Of a DNA stretch of 64,000 nucleotides, positions 26,378-36,171 are shown piece after piece. How positions within the stretch are numbered: position 1 is the first letter of the stretch; each line of letters starts with the position of its first letter. The notes under the pieces are model-generated. The model was not told the origin of the DNA. It saw nothing but the letters and a program-made list of their open reading frames with translations, and ran no database searches. The position numbers and the translations under genes are program-made. This DNA comes from Chryseobacterium scophthalmum (GTDB lineage Bacteria; Bacteroidota; Bacteroidia; Flavobacteriales; Weeksellaceae): the NCBI RefSeq assembly GCF_900143185.1, contig NZ_FSRQ01000004.1, positions 248,001 through 312,000 of the forward strand, read 5' to 3'.

Positions 26378-27046
26378 ATGAGCAAAAAAATATTTCTTTC
26401 CGGAGTTTTATTCTTCTCCGTTGCATCGGTAAAAAGCCAGCAAATAGTCATTAATGATAAACTCCTTTCGCAGATCACCGTAAATCACGGTGTTCGATTG
26501 GGAAGCGAACAAGCTTTTTTGGATTCCTATGAAAAGCAAAAAGAATTGTATGATGACATCAACAATAAAATCACGCAGATCATAGCCATTCAGGAGTATA
26601 TCTATCAACAACTGAAAAATGTGAATTCAGCTTTGACCCAGAGCAAGAAACTTATTTATCTCTATCAATATTTAGGTAAAATAGTGACGAACTCCAATAA
26701 AATGCTGGATCTATCAGCGCAGCATCCTGAATATTCCGTACTCATTTCAAAATATTATGTTGAAATAGGCAAGCAGACGATGAAGCTTCAGCAGGAAGTT
26801 ACCCAGGATATTCTCAATGAAGACAAAGATTTTCTGATGGATGCAATGGATAGGGAAATGCTTATTGAAAAGATATTTACCCGTGTCAGAAATATCAACG
26901 GAAATATTCTGTACATCAATTTACGGTTAGAGAATGCCAAGAAAATCCCTTATCTGTATCAGGTTCAGGTTCTCCGCAATTACATCAATATAGACAAAGC
27001 CATTGTTGGCGACATCATCACTAAATACCATTACCTCTTTAATTAA
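26378..27046 (+). CDS. Secreted transfer protein 3 of a four-member set
   Basis: A 222-residue exported protein with a signal peptide ending SVKSQQ. The helical body includes SNKMLDLSAQHPEYSVLISK, which parallels VVQLASQQPEYAIFGVKAS in the first member, so these two at least are clear paralogues. It ends AIVGDIITKYHYLFN. Probably a periplasmic component of the type IV secretion channel. Confidence 0.65.
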   Translation: MSKKIFLSGVLFFSVASVKSQQIVINDKLLSQITVNHGVRLGSEQAFLDSYEKQKELYDDINNKITQIIAIQEYIYQQLKNVNSALTQSKKLIYLYQYLGKIVTNSNKMLDLSAQHPEYSVLISKYYVEIGKQTMKLQQEVTQDILNEDKDFLMDAMDREMLIEKIFTRVRNINGNILYINLRLENAKKIPYLYQVQVLRNYINIDKAIVGDIITKYHYLFN

Positions 27047-27052
27047 AAAATT

Positions 27053-27883
27053 ATGGGAAATCTACTAAAAAAAATCAGTCTATTTCAGTTGCTCTTTTTT
27101 ACAGCCACTGTGTTTGGACAATTGAGTGTAAAGAGATTGAATGACCCTTCCATTGTTGCTCAACATAAAAGAATTGTCTTTCAAGATTGGGGAGATTGGA
27201 GACCATATCCAAAATATTTTTTGGGAATCCAAACCAATTTTGCCTACGCAACAGTCTGGGGAATATGGGCTCCAAAGATCAACAGGGATTATAAAGACGG
27301 TGAAGATATTCGACCATTAAAACCTACAGGGGTGCAAAATCAGAGATTCGCCCAGTTAAAATTTCAGGAGGAAGAAGCAAAAAAAATAAAAGCAGCTTCA
27401 GATACCATTCATAAAAGAAGTGTTCAGGATTTTGCCCATTGGACGTCCGCTACTGTTGATGCCGATCCTCTTTGGCTTTTGTATTACAAACGAATGTTAA
27501 AACCAATTACCGAATTCCCCGACCATCCACAAAATTTTATTGAATGGAGATTGAAAGACCAACAAACGTTTGAAACGCTCAATACGACAGGAACCATTAG
27601 AAGGCTTAAGGAAGAGCTGGATCTCATCAAAGAAAAATACGCAATGTCCAGAAGTATGGATATGCCAAGAGGAAAACGGTTCATTATGTACCACGAAACC
27701 CTTATTAAATGGAGAAAATTTGTGCGAGAGTTAAGGGATTACAATAACAAGACAACACTTCTTACAGATTACAAAAATATTTTAAAGAACCATTCAAATT
27801 ATGCTTTGCCACCTGGTTGGACACCCGCTTCAGACCAGCAAATTGTTCAAAATTTGATGAATCATTATAAACACCGATTTTAA
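27053..27883 (+). CDS. Secreted transfer protein 4 of a four-member set
   Basis: A 276-residue exported protein with a signal peptide ending VFGQL, a Trp- and Tyr-rich first half (WGDWRPYPKYFLGIQTNFAY) and a helical second half. The terminal QIVQNLMNHYKHRF matches the tail of the other three. Larger and more divergent than its neighbours. Two bases separate it from the VirB6-like gene. No enzymatic motif seen. Confidence 0.6.
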   Translation: MGNLLKKISLFQLLFFTATVFGQLSVKRLNDPSIVAQHKRIVFQDWGDWRPYPKYFLGIQTNFAYATVWGIWAPKINRDYKDGEDIRPLKPTGVQNQRFAQLKFQEEEAKKIKAASDTIHKRSVQDFAHWTSATVDADPLWLLYYKRMLKPITEFPDHPQNFIEWRLKDQQTFETLNTTGTIRRLKEELDLIKEKYAMSRSMDMPRGKRFIMYHETLIKWRKFVRELRDYNNKTTLLTDYKNILKNHSNYALPPGWTPASDQQIVQNLMNHYKHRF

Positions 27884-27885
27884 AA

Positions 27886-29121
27886 ATGAATAAAACGATA
27901 ACATTAACTTTTTGCTTATTAACAATTCTTTTACCTGTTATGGGTTTCGCCCAGACAGACGGTGATTACAGCAATCTACTCCAATTTTTAAAGGGAGATG
28001 GTGCCTTTGAAAAGTGGTTTATGGAAGTTTTTACAAAACTGGACAACAGTGTGCAGGATAGCGCCGCCGGTTCAGCTTTGGTAGGAAAAGCAATAGGCGG
28101 TTTAGGCGCTCTGATGTACCTCGGGTACATGGGCTGGCAAATGGCTGCCGGAGACAGAGAATGGGAAATCACACCGATGCTGAAACCAATTCTTATTGGA
28201 TTTACGCTTGTTTATTGGAGCGGATTTGTCAGTATGATTCAGGCACCATTTGAAGCCATTGCCGAGCCCGGAATATCAATTTTCAGCGAGATAGAATCAG
28301 AAGTTAACGACTTAAGGGTCGAGAGATTTAAGAAGCAGCAGCAATTACTCGATGCTGTCATCAAATTAAAGGCGGAAGAAGATGCCAAACAGGAAGTCAT
28401 TGAGAATACTACTGAAGATGCGGATGATTCTTGGTATGACATCAGCGAAGGATTGGATAAACTCATTCAGCCCATCAAGGAATGGTCGATAAGAATGGAA
28501 TTCCAAATGCAAAAATTAGTCGCGGAACTCATTGAGTTTGTTTGCCTGTCGATTCTACGCATTTGCGTGTATCTCATTTTCTTCATTCAGAAAATATGGT
28601 CTTACATTTTAATTATTTTGGGACCGATAGCTGTTGGAATGGCTCTTATTCCCGGATTTGAAAATTCATTATACAGTTGGGTCTCAAAATTCATCAACAT
28701 TAATCTTTACACTTTTGTTGCCTACACGATCATCAACATCGGTCAGCAATTGATCGCTTCCGGTTATACAATGGAGATCGAAAGGTATGATACCTTATTA
28801 TCCAATGGAACCATTACCAACTTAGACGCTTTAATGGTCTATGTGAGTAATTCGGGAATGATCTATAACCAGCTCTTTACCTGTGTTGCCTATGTTGTAA
28901 CAGGTATCGGGGTTTTAATGACTCCAACTATTGCCGACAGTATTGTTTCAGCAGGAGGAGCCGGGGCGATGACGAAAATGAAAAGTGCCGCAGGAAAAAT
29001 GGCAAGTAGTGCTAAAACAGCAATCTTGGCAGCTAAAACAGGAGGTGCTTCAGTAGCAGCAAGTGCAGCAGCAGGTTCCGCTTCGGGAAGGGTTAAGGAA
29101 GCGATGAAAAACGGAAAATAA
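27886..29121 (+). CDS. traJ: TraJ, VirB6-like polytopic channel protein
   Basis: A 411-residue protein with a signal peptide (ending MGFAQ), several membrane helices (GALMYLGYMGWQMAAG, LIGFTLVYWSGFVSMI, ILRICVYLIFFIQ, YILIILGPIAVGMALIPGF and others) and an Ala/Gly/Ser-rich C-terminal tail. A charged central stretch (about 140-190) separates the two membrane clusters. The topology and place in the operon match TraJ of Bacteroidota elements, the VirB6/TrbL equivalent that forms the inner-membrane pore. Confidence 0.8.
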   Translation: MNKTITLTFCLLTILLPVMGFAQTDGDYSNLLQFLKGDGAFEKWFMEVFTKLDNSVQDSAAGSALVGKAIGGLGALMYLGYMGWQMAAGDREWEITPMLKPILIGFTLVYWSGFVSMIQAPFEAIAEPGISIFSEIESEVNDLRVERFKKQQQLLDAVIKLKAEEDAKQEVIENTTEDADDSWYDISEGLDKLIQPIKEWSIRMEFQMQKLVAELIEFVCLSILRICVYLIFFIQKIWSYILIILGPIAVGMALIPGFENSLYSWVSKFININLYTFVAYTIINIGQQLIASGYTMEIERYDTLLSNGTITNLDALMVYVSNSGMIYNQLFTCVAYVVTGIGVLMTPTIADSIVSAGGAGAMTKMKSAAGKMASSAKTAILAAKTGGASVAASAAAGSASGRVKEAMKNGK

Positions 29122-29175
29122 ATGTTTTACGCATGACCAACAACCTAACACTATCAACCAACAACTAAAATAAAG

Positions 29176-29790
29176 ATGCTTATCAAAAATATAGAACAAA
29201 GAATCAAGATCAACAAGGTCATTTCATTATCTACCATTGCTTTTGCTGTTTTTATTGTCATAGCCGGATTTTTCTTTGCATACAGAATGATCGAGGATTC
29301 CAGAAAATCAATTTACATTTTAGACAATGGTGTTCCGGTTCTTGCCAAGCAGACAGATGTCCTGCTGAACCGACCTGTTGAATACAAAGCTCAAATTGAA
29401 TTATTCCACCGATTGTTTTTCACGCTCGCACCAGATGATACCTATATCAAGGATAATATTCAAAAGTCATTGTATCTCATCGATGACAGCGGAAAAAAGG
29501 AATATACAAACCTAAAGGAAAAAGGTTTTTACAATCAGATCATTGCCTCCAGTTCGATGGTAAGTATTCATACTGATTCAATTGCACTCAATATGGAACA
29601 GAAGAAATTCTCTTTTTTCGGGAAACAGATGATCACACGAAAATCTTCTGTCATTACGAGGAAGCTCATCACCGAAGGTTTCTTTGAAGACATCATTAGA
29701 AGCCCCAATAATCCCCACGGTGTGATTCTTAAAAACTGGCGAATCATCAATAACGAAGAAATATCCAATCAAAATAAAAACTCTTATTAA
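29176..29790 (+). CDS. traK: TraK, VirB8-like assembly protein
   Basis: A 204-residue bitopic protein with a short cytoplasmic N-terminus, one membrane helix (about 17-37, SLSTIAFAVFIVIAGFFFAY) and a periplasmic domain containing RPVEYKAQIELFHRLFFTLAPD, the conserved core of Bacteroidota TraK. It corresponds to VirB8, which nucleates the mating channel. It is followed after 2 bp by the TraL-like gene. Confidence 0.85.
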   Translation: MLIKNIEQRIKINKVISLSTIAFAVFIVIAGFFFAYRMIEDSRKSIYILDNGVPVLAKQTDVLLNRPVEYKAQIELFHRLFFTLAPDDTYIKDNIQKSLYLIDDSGKKEYTNLKEKGFYNQIIASSSMVSIHTDSIALNMEQKKFSFFGKQMITRKSSVITRKLITEGFFEDIIRSPNNPHGVILKNWRIINNEEISNQNKNSY

Positions 29791-29792
29791 AA

Positions 29793-30146
29793 ATGGAAAC
29801 TACATTAAAACAAAAGGGTCAGAAATGGCTTCAGTGGGCAGTTCAAAATCCAAAGAAATTCTTTACGTATTCAATGATTCTACTGTCGGTTTCATTTATT
29901 GGGTCTCTCATTCAAGGTGTCTTTTTCTCTTCCGACACTACGTTCAAAATAAGACCTCCAGTCCTCTATTCTAAGAGTAAGATGAGTCAAAATCAATCCT
30001 TAAATAATGATAAAGAGATGGAGAAGATTGTAAACGAACTGAAAGCTTTAAAAGTAAAAAGAGACCAAAATGCTTTGAAAAAAGAAGACAGCTTACGAAT
30101 TGACTACTTGTTTAACCAATACCAAAAACTAAAAAATGGACATTAA
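29793..30146 (+). CDS. TraL-like small membrane protein
   Basis: A 117-residue protein with one membrane helix (FFTYSMILLSVSFIGSLIQGVFF) and a short soluble region with heptad-like repeats. It occupies the TraL position between TraK and TraM and overlaps the TraM start by 11 bp. Homology to TraL is inferred from place and size rather than a clear motif. Confidence 0.6.
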   Translation: METTLKQKGQKWLQWAVQNPKKFFTYSMILLSVSFIGSLIQGVFFSSDTTFKIRPPVLYSKSKMSQNQSLNNDKEMEKIVNELKALKVKRDQNALKKEDSLRIDYLFNQYQKLKNGH

Positions 30147-31347
30147 AAAAATAAATTTTAAAGAAAAAAAATATGTTCTGCCACTTCTGGCTTTACCGTT
30201 TCTTTTTCTTTTCGGATATGTAGGAGCGCAGTTTGTCAAAGAAGACACGTCCGAAAAAGACAAGCCAAAAGAATTATCTCTTTCACTGGGGGATACGCAG
30301 GATTCCATTATGACCAAAAATGATGCTTACGATGCGTTTTTCAAAAAAGAGGACAACCGAACGATGCTTGGTGGTTTGGACAAAGAAGAGGATAGTTTAC
30401 TGAACTATGATGATCAACTGTCCTTAGCACAAAAAAGGAAAATAGATTCATTAAAAGCAGTCAATGGCAGACAAAATCAATATGAGGCGAAAGGAAATCA
30501 ATCCTCCTATTACAAACCAAATCAATCACAAAGTGACGATAAAGATTACAACAGGTCTTCGGAGATCATCAAAATGCTGAATGACAAATCTTACGGAGAC
30601 CAAGAAGATAAATACGCTGATACACCAAAAGAAAAGACACAAAGTGTCCAACCAGACCCTGTAAAATATCTGAAAGAACAAATGCTCGTGATGGATTCTT
30701 TAGAAAAATCCCGTGACCCTGAGTACCAAAGTAAACTTGCCGCAGAACAGAGATTGAAATCAAATAAGGATAAGATGGACGATTTTCTCAATTCAACTTT
30801 CAATGTAAGCAAATCCGGAATAAACAGCGGTTTTAATGCTTTCTATAAGGAGAAAGATAACAGTTTTATCAAAGCGGTCATTGACGAAAATAACAAAGGC
30901 TTTCTGGGCAGCAGAATCAGGTTCCGCTTGTTGGAAGACATTTTTGTCGGAAACATAAAAATAATCAAAGGTTCGATATTATATGGTCAAATCTCAGGAT
31001 TTTCAATGCAAAGAGTCAATCTCAATATTGTTTCAGTCTTTACCAAAGGGGAAATCTACCCTGTCAATCTATCCATTTACGATGTTGACGGTATGAAAGG
31101 ACTGTACGTTCCGCAAAGTATTTTCAGAGATATGATGAGGGAAATGGGAAGTAACTCCGTACAAGGAACTCAAATGGATATGGGCGGAAAAGGATTCTTC
31201 TCAAGTATTGGATCCAGCCTGTTTACATCAACCTCCAAATCTATTGCCAACCTGATCAAAGAGAACAAAGCAAAATTGAAGTACAATTCTTATGTCTTTT
31301 TAATCGACGAAAAACAATTGAAAGATTCACAAAACCAAAAAAAATAA
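30136..31347 (+). CDS. traM: TraM, VirB10-like protein
   Basis: A 403-residue protein with an N-terminal membrane anchor (LPLLALPFLFLFGYVGAQF), a long hydrophilic, low-complexity linker (about 40-230) and a C-terminal beta domain starting near INSGFNAFYKEKDNSFIKAVIDE, with GFLGSRIRFRLLEDI typical of conjugative transposon TraM. It corresponds to VirB10, spanning the periplasm between the two membranes. Confidence 0.85.
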   Translation: MDIKKINFKEKKYVLPLLALPFLFLFGYVGAQFVKEDTSEKDKPKELSLSLGDTQDSIMTKNDAYDAFFKKEDNRTMLGGLDKEEDSLLNYDDQLSLAQKRKIDSLKAVNGRQNQYEAKGNQSSYYKPNQSQSDDKDYNRSSEIIKMLNDKSYGDQEDKYADTPKEKTQSVQPDPVKYLKEQMLVMDSLEKSRDPEYQSKLAAEQRLKSNKDKMDDFLNSTFNVSKSGINSGFNAFYKEKDNSFIKAVIDENNKGFLGSRIRFRLLEDIFVGNIKIIKGSILYGQISGFSMQRVNLNIVSVFTKGEIYPVNLSIYDVDGMKGLYVPQSIFRDMMREMGSNSVQGTQMDMGGKGFFSSIGSSLFTSTSKSIANLIKENKAKLKYNSYVFLIDEKQLKDSQNQKK

Positions 31348-31351
31348 AACA

Positions 31352-32221
31352 ATGAAAACGTTATTATACACCCTTTTAATTTTCGCAGCAAACTTACTCA
31401 CTGCACAAACTGCAAGCAAAGAACAAATTATTTCCGATTTACCGGAAATTGAAATTACTGAAGGTATCAACCTGCATATTATTTCGCCGGAACCGATTCA
31501 GTATGTGGATCTGTCAACAGAAAAACTGACTGGAGATTTACCAGCTTCCAATATTGCCAGAATAAAAATCACAGACCATCCTGATTCTGATGAGAAAGGA
31601 AAAATCAAAACACCTTCCGTTTTTTTTAATGGAGATAAAATTGGAGTGATAACCGTTGTTGCGCAATCTTTCATCGCACAGTACAAAGTTGTTTACAGAA
31701 ACCAGGACAACCTCAATACGATTACCAATATCCATATTCAACCCGAAGCGATGCAACCTGTAGAATTTGAAAAAATGGTTTTTTCAAATCTTGAATTGAG
31801 AAAATTTGCAATGGATATTATTAAAAAAAAATCTGAGATAAATCCAATAAGGGAAGAGAAGAATCTAAAACTCAGCTTTCAACTCAATAATGTCTATGTA
31901 ATCAGTGATTACATCTTTTTGGATATGACCATCAAAAACAATTCTAATCTGAGCTACGATATTGAGGACTTGAAATTCTCTTTAGAAGACAAGAAAATAC
32001 ATAAAGCAACAAACAATCAAAGTGTAGATCTTACCCCAATTTTACAACTCAATCCTCAAAAACACTTCAGGAAAAATTTCAGAAATATCTATGTTTTCAA
32101 AAAATTCACTTATCCAAATAGCAAAGTAATGATGATCCGTCTCATTGAAGAGCAACTCTCTGGACGCACCATAGAAATGAAGGTGAACTATTCTGAAATT
32201 CTGAAAGCCGATACCTTTTAA
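31352..32221 (+). CDS. traN: TraN (DUF4138), VirB9-like protein
   Basis: A 289-residue exported protein with a signal peptide ending NLLTAQ. The N-terminal beta region contains EGINLHIISPEPIQYVDLST and the C-terminal region FQLNNVYVISDYIFLDMTIK, the two-part layout of TraN/DUF4138. It is the outer-membrane complex protein equivalent to VirB9 and should bind TraM. The usual order TraK-L-M-N is preserved. Confidence 0.85.
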   Translation: MKTLLYTLLIFAANLLTAQTASKEQIISDLPEIEITEGINLHIISPEPIQYVDLSTEKLTGDLPASNIARIKITDHPDSDEKGKIKTPSVFFNGDKIGVITVVAQSFIAQYKVVYRNQDNLNTITNIHIQPEAMQPVEFEKMVFSNLELRKFAMDIIKKKSEINPIREEKNLKLSFQLNNVYVISDYIFLDMTIKNNSNLSYDIEDLKFSLEDKKIHKATNNQSVDLTPILQLNPQKHFRKNFRNIYVFKKFTYPNSKVMMIRLIEEQLSGRTIEMKVNYSEILKADTF

Positions 32222-32232
32222 TAATTAATATA

Positions 32233-32589
32233 ATGGAAAATTTTTCAATTATGCTGTGTTTCACACTCATGCTATTAATAATTACCTGTCATTCTGTTTT
32301 GATAATTGTCTTTCTTACTAAAAGAAAAGAGCTCATAAATGAGTATGAAAAGCTATTAAATCTTAAAGATTGGTATGAGAAAATATCTGAAGAGGCAGGT
32401 CGCTCCTACATTATCGAGAACGTCGAAAAAAGAGGAAATGAATTAATTGATCATTTGAATCTGTTGAATGCCAATCTTATTGAAATACAGGAACAGCAAA
32501 AAAAATTACAGGAACAGCAACAAAAGCTGCACAATAACCTATTAGAAGAACACAAATTACTTAATCAATATTTCGAAAATTATTCATAA
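32233..32589 (+). CDS. Small membrane protein with coiled coil
   Basis: A 118-residue protein with one membrane helix at the N-terminus (ITCHSVLIIVFLTK) and a C-terminal coiled coil rich in Gln and Leu (NANLIEIQEQQKKLQEQQQK), containing an imperfectly repeated EQQKKLQ unit. The last base of its stop is the first base of the coupling-protein start. It may be a partner of the coupling protein. No family recognised. Confidence 0.6.
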   Translation: MENFSIMLCFTLMLLIITCHSVLIIVFLTKRKELINEYEKLLNLKDWYEKISEEAGRSYIIENVEKRGNELIDHLNLLNANLIEIQEQQKKLQEQQQKLHNNLLEEHKLLNQYFENYS

Positions 32590-34580
32590 TGCAAGAACAA
32601 CAACATCAAATCAAGATCTATGGCTTTTTACAAAAAGCAGTTTATGCAGTCGTTGCACTCGATTGTGCTTCGCTTTTCTACTTTAATGCTGATGTTCCGG
32701 TAATATCCAACTTGTTGAAAAATTTTTCAAAGCTGAGCTTTATTTACCCACCTATCAATGCCAAATTTGCAATATTAATTCTAATCGGATTAGTGGCTAT
32801 CGGAACAAAAGCCAAGAAGAAGAAAGACCTTAATATTAGTAAAGAGATTATTGCTCCTATGATATTGGGATTGCTGATGATTTTCTCTTCATTGGTTTGG
32901 CAAAATGAGGCAGGAAATGCTAAACTTCCGAAAGTATTTCCCAGCTTAAATCTCTATCAGATAATTTATGCTGTTCTTTCTTTTTTAGGGGCAGTTATTC
33001 TTCAAATGGGTGCAGATAGTATTTCAAAACTGATGCAGCAGAAAATGGGAAAAGACCGATGGAATGTTGAAGAAGAATCTTTCGACCAAAATCAGGAATT
33101 GGTAACATCGGATGTCACAATCAATATTCCATACTTGTTCCGTTACAAAAACAAAAGCAATAAAGGTTGGATGAACATCAATCCTTTTAGAGGAACGATG
33201 GTCATTGGAACACCAGGTTCTGGTAAATCTTTTGGTGTGATCAATCCTGCCATAAGACAAATGATTGCAAAAGGTTTCTGTCTCTGCATCTACGATTTTA
33301 AATTTCCTGATCTAGCACAGATTGCATACTACCATTATTTGTTGAAAAAAAGTAAGGAAGCAGACTACGATTACAATTTCCACGTCATTAATCTGAAAGA
33401 GGTTGAAAAATCAAAACGAGTCAATCCATTTCACAAAAAGTACATCCAAACTTTAGCAGAAGCCCAGGAAATGGCAGAATCAATGGTTTCATCTCTACAG
33501 AAGGGAGGTTCGAGTTCCGGAGGTGGTTCTGAAGCTTTCTTTACCCAATCCGCCATCAATTTTCTGTCTTCCTGTATTTATTTTTTTGCAACATTTGAAA
33601 ATGGAAAATATTCTGATCTGCCTCATATTCTTTCCTTTATGAACCGCAGTTATAAAGAAATTTTTGACACACTTTTTACCAACGAAGAAATTTTCTCTTT
33701 GCTTTCGCCTTTCAAAACGGCGTATGACAACAAAGCGTTTGATCAGCTGGAAGGACAAATTGGAACTTTGAAAATATTCCTTTCCCGATTGGCAACTAAA
33801 GAAAGCTTTTGGGTGTTTTCGGGAGATGAAGTGGAATTGAAGATTACTGATCGTGAAAATCCATCCATTATCATATTAGCATCAGATCCGGGAACACAGG
33901 ATATTAACTCAGCCCTTTATTCCTCGGTGTTAAACAGGACTTTAAGATTGATCAATTCCAAGCACAATTTACCGGGAGGAATTATCGCAGACGAATTTCC
34001 GACGATTTATATTCATAAAATTGATAACATCGTGGCCACTGCAAGAAGCAATAAAGTTGCTGTAATGCTTGGATTACAAGAAATTCCGCAGCTCAGACAG
34101 TTCTACAAAAAAGAAGTTGCAGATACTATTTCTGCGATTGTTGGAAATATTATTTCCGGTTCTGCCAGAGACAAAAATACATTGGATTGGTTGGAAAAAC
34201 TATTTGGGAAAATTAAACAGAAATCATACTCACAATCAATTTCACAGCAAGGGACGACCACCAGTATTAATGAAAAGATGGACAATATGATTCCTGCCGG
34301 AAAAATTGCGGCTCTGAAAACCGGAGAAATGGTTGGAATGATCGCACAGGGAGAAGAAAATGATGCTGAGGAATATAAAACGTCTGCAATTAGTGGTAAA
34401 ATTAACCTGGATATGAAAGCGATTCAAGAAGAAGAAAAAAACTATGTTAAAATGCCATCTTATTACTCTTTTGTAGATAAAAAAGGGGTTAACCGCAAAG
34501 AAGAAGTGCTGATGACCAACTTTAGAAAGATCAACAAAGAAGTGGAACTCATTGTGAATGAAAATATTAAAGCTGCGTAA
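32589..34580 (+). CDS. Type IV coupling protein (VirD4/TraG-like)
   Basis: A 663-residue AAA-like DNA-transfer ATPase. N-terminal membrane helices (about 15-155) are followed by NPFRGTMVIGTPGSGKSFGV with Walker A near residue 207, and GGIIADEFPTIYI as Walker B. It brings the relaxase-DNA complex to the secretion channel. Its start overlaps the stop of the small coiled-coil gene, and the M23 peptidase gene follows after one base, so the three are one transcription unit. Confidence 0.9.
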   Translation: MQEQQHQIKIYGFLQKAVYAVVALDCASLFYFNADVPVISNLLKNFSKLSFIYPPINAKFAILILIGLVAIGTKAKKKKDLNISKEIIAPMILGLLMIFSSLVWQNEAGNAKLPKVFPSLNLYQIIYAVLSFLGAVILQMGADSISKLMQQKMGKDRWNVEEESFDQNQELVTSDVTINIPYLFRYKNKSNKGWMNINPFRGTMVIGTPGSGKSFGVINPAIRQMIAKGFCLCIYDFKFPDLAQIAYYHYLLKKSKEADYDYNFHVINLKEVEKSKRVNPFHKKYIQTLAEAQEMAESMVSSLQKGGSSSGGGSEAFFTQSAINFLSSCIYFFATFENGKYSDLPHILSFMNRSYKEIFDTLFTNEEIFSLLSPFKTAYDNKAFDQLEGQIGTLKIFLSRLATKESFWVFSGDEVELKITDRENPSIIILASDPGTQDINSALYSSVLNRTLRLINSKHNLPGGIIADEFPTIYIHKIDNIVATARSNKVAVMLGLQEIPQLRQFYKKEVADTISAIVGNIISGSARDKNTLDWLEKLFGKIKQKSYSQSISQQGTTTSINEKMDNMIPAGKIAALKTGEMVGMIAQGEENDAEEYKTSAISGKINLDMKAIQEEEKNYVKMPSYYSFVDKKGVNRKEEVLMTNFRKINKEVELIVNENIKAA

Positions 34581-34581
34581 A

Positions 34582-35454
34582 ATGAAAAAACTAAAATACA
34601 CATTTACATTGATGGCGCTGTTTTACAGCTGCTTATGCTTTGCCCAATTCAATACGATTACACCAACAATACCGAAAAAATCTGAAAATCCAAAGGTATC
34701 CGAAAAATCTAATATTGAAGATCCGGTAAAACAAAAGAAGGCTAAGAAATCTTGGAAGCAAGTTTTAAATATCACCACAAAATCAGATTTAAAAAATGAA
34801 ACCAAAGGTTCGACGAAGTGGTTAACGAGTCAAATAGATTCACTGAAAACACTGATTAAAGAGTATAGCAGTGTAAAAGAAATACGAAAAAATGAGTTTG
34901 AAAAACTGAAAGATTCTTTGATGCTGCAAGCACAAAATAGAGTAGAAGAAACAAAGAAAGCATCAAAAAAACAAAACTTTTTTACAACGTATGATTTTGT
35001 AGACGAACCTGCAGCATCTTTTTCAAAAATTGTAATGCCTCTTAAAAACAAGATTACCATTACATCTTCTTATGGGACAAGAACTCATCCTATTTTCGGA
35101 ACAAAAAAAACGCACAACGGCATCGACCTTAAAGCCAGTTATGAGAATGTCTATTCTGTAATGGATGGAATTGTTACAGCAACCGGTTGGGATTCTAAAG
35201 GCGGAGGGAATTTCATAAAGGTAAAACATTTTAACCGTTTCGAAACTTCCTATCTACATCTTTCAGAAATGTATTATCGAGCTGGAGAAATAGTAAAAGC
35301 TGGATTTGTCATCGGAAAAAGCGGGAATACCGGAAACTCCACAGGACCACATCTGCATTTTTCGGTGAAAGAATTCGGACAAAACATCAATCCTTCTCAT
35401 TTTTTAAATGACCTCATAAAAGTAAACAATTTAATAGCAACATACAATGAATAA
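34582..35454 (+). CDS. M23 family peptidoglycan endopeptidase
   Basis: A 290-residue exported enzyme counted from the ATG at 34582. Signal peptide ends YSCLCFAQ; a Lys-rich and coiled linker follows; the C-terminal LytM/M23 domain shows YGTRTHPIFGTKKTHNGIDL (zinc ligands His and Asp) and GPHLHFSVKE (HxH). It likely opens the cell wall for assembly of the mating channel, replacing the VirB1-type transglycosylase, none of which is seen here. Confidence 0.88.
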   Translation: MKKLKYTFTLMALFYSCLCFAQFNTITPTIPKKSENPKVSEKSNIEDPVKQKKAKKSWKQVLNITTKSDLKNETKGSTKWLTSQIDSLKTLIKEYSSVKEIRKNEFEKLKDSLMLQAQNRVEETKKASKKQNFFTTYDFVDEPAASFSKIVMPLKNKITITSSYGTRTHPIFGTKKTHNGIDLKASYENVYSVMDGIVTATGWDSKGGGNFIKVKHFNRFETSYLHLSEMYYRAGEIVKAGFVIGKSGNTGNSTGPHLHFSVKEFGQNINPSHFLNDLIKVNNLIATYNE

Positions 35455-36154
35455 CATAACCTTACCTACCGATGAACTGAAAAAATACGGAATTATTAAT
35501 GAGGATAATTCTTTCTCTAAAAAGCTAAATATAGAGGATGTTCAGAAATTTCTGCAAGGATATACCATCGTTGCAGACCACGACAAAAACAGGGCGACTT
35601 TTCAGCTGACTGATAATAATACTAAACTGAAGGTCATCTTTTTGGAAAGAGATAAAAGTATTTCTGACATCCTCGAAAACAGTAAAAATAATATTCAATA
35701 TACTGATGTCAAGAATGTTTCTAAATCTGAAAATGAACTGAGTTTCGAAAAAAAAGCTTTCATTTTTGACAAAGAGACCGAAAAAGTAGTTGAATTTGAT
35801 TTCATTAAAAATGCAAGAGAATTGACCGCAATTATTGCAGATAAAAAAAATACAGAAGAACTTAACCGTTACATAGCAGAACTTCTAAAACTTAAATCTT
35901 TTCTGCAAGATAAAATTGTTCAGTTCCCAGAAATGGCAAAAGAAATTACGAATGATTTGAATATTGTATCCAAAGAATTTAATACAGTTGCTGGAATCTC
36001 TGAAAAGCAAAATCACTCTCAAAAGCAGGAAAAATCAGATTTACAACTAAATGTGAACGACCCTGATGTCTATCAGGATGCCAATCGAATGAGAGATGAG
36101 GAAAGCCAAGAGCAGGACGAGGAAATACCAAAGTCAAGAGGTTTTAGAAGATAG
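35447..36154 (+). CDS. Conjugative element protein of the DUF3945/DUF4099 type
   Basis: A 235-residue acidic protein. The first 60 residues (LPTDELKKYGIINEDNSFSK then LNIEDVQKFLQGYTIVADHD) look like a small domain recurrent in Bacteroidota conjugative elements, which I associate with DUF3945/DUF4099 proteins but cannot verify. The remainder is helical and ends in a charged tail with KSRGFRR. No signal peptide. It overlaps the peptidase gene by 8 bp. Function unknown. Confidence 0.6.
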   Translation: MNNITLPTDELKKYGIINEDNSFSKKLNIEDVQKFLQGYTIVADHDKNRATFQLTDNNTKLKVIFLERDKSISDILENSKNNIQYTDVKNVSKSENELSFEKKAFIFDKETEKVVEFDFIKNARELTAIIADKKNTEELNRYIAELLKLKSFLQDKIVQFPEMAKEITNDLNIVSKEFNTVAGISEKQNHSQKQEKSDLQLNVNDPDVYQDANRMRDEESQEQDEEIPKSRGFRR

Positions 36155-36171
36155 CTTAATAGGTGGAAAAA

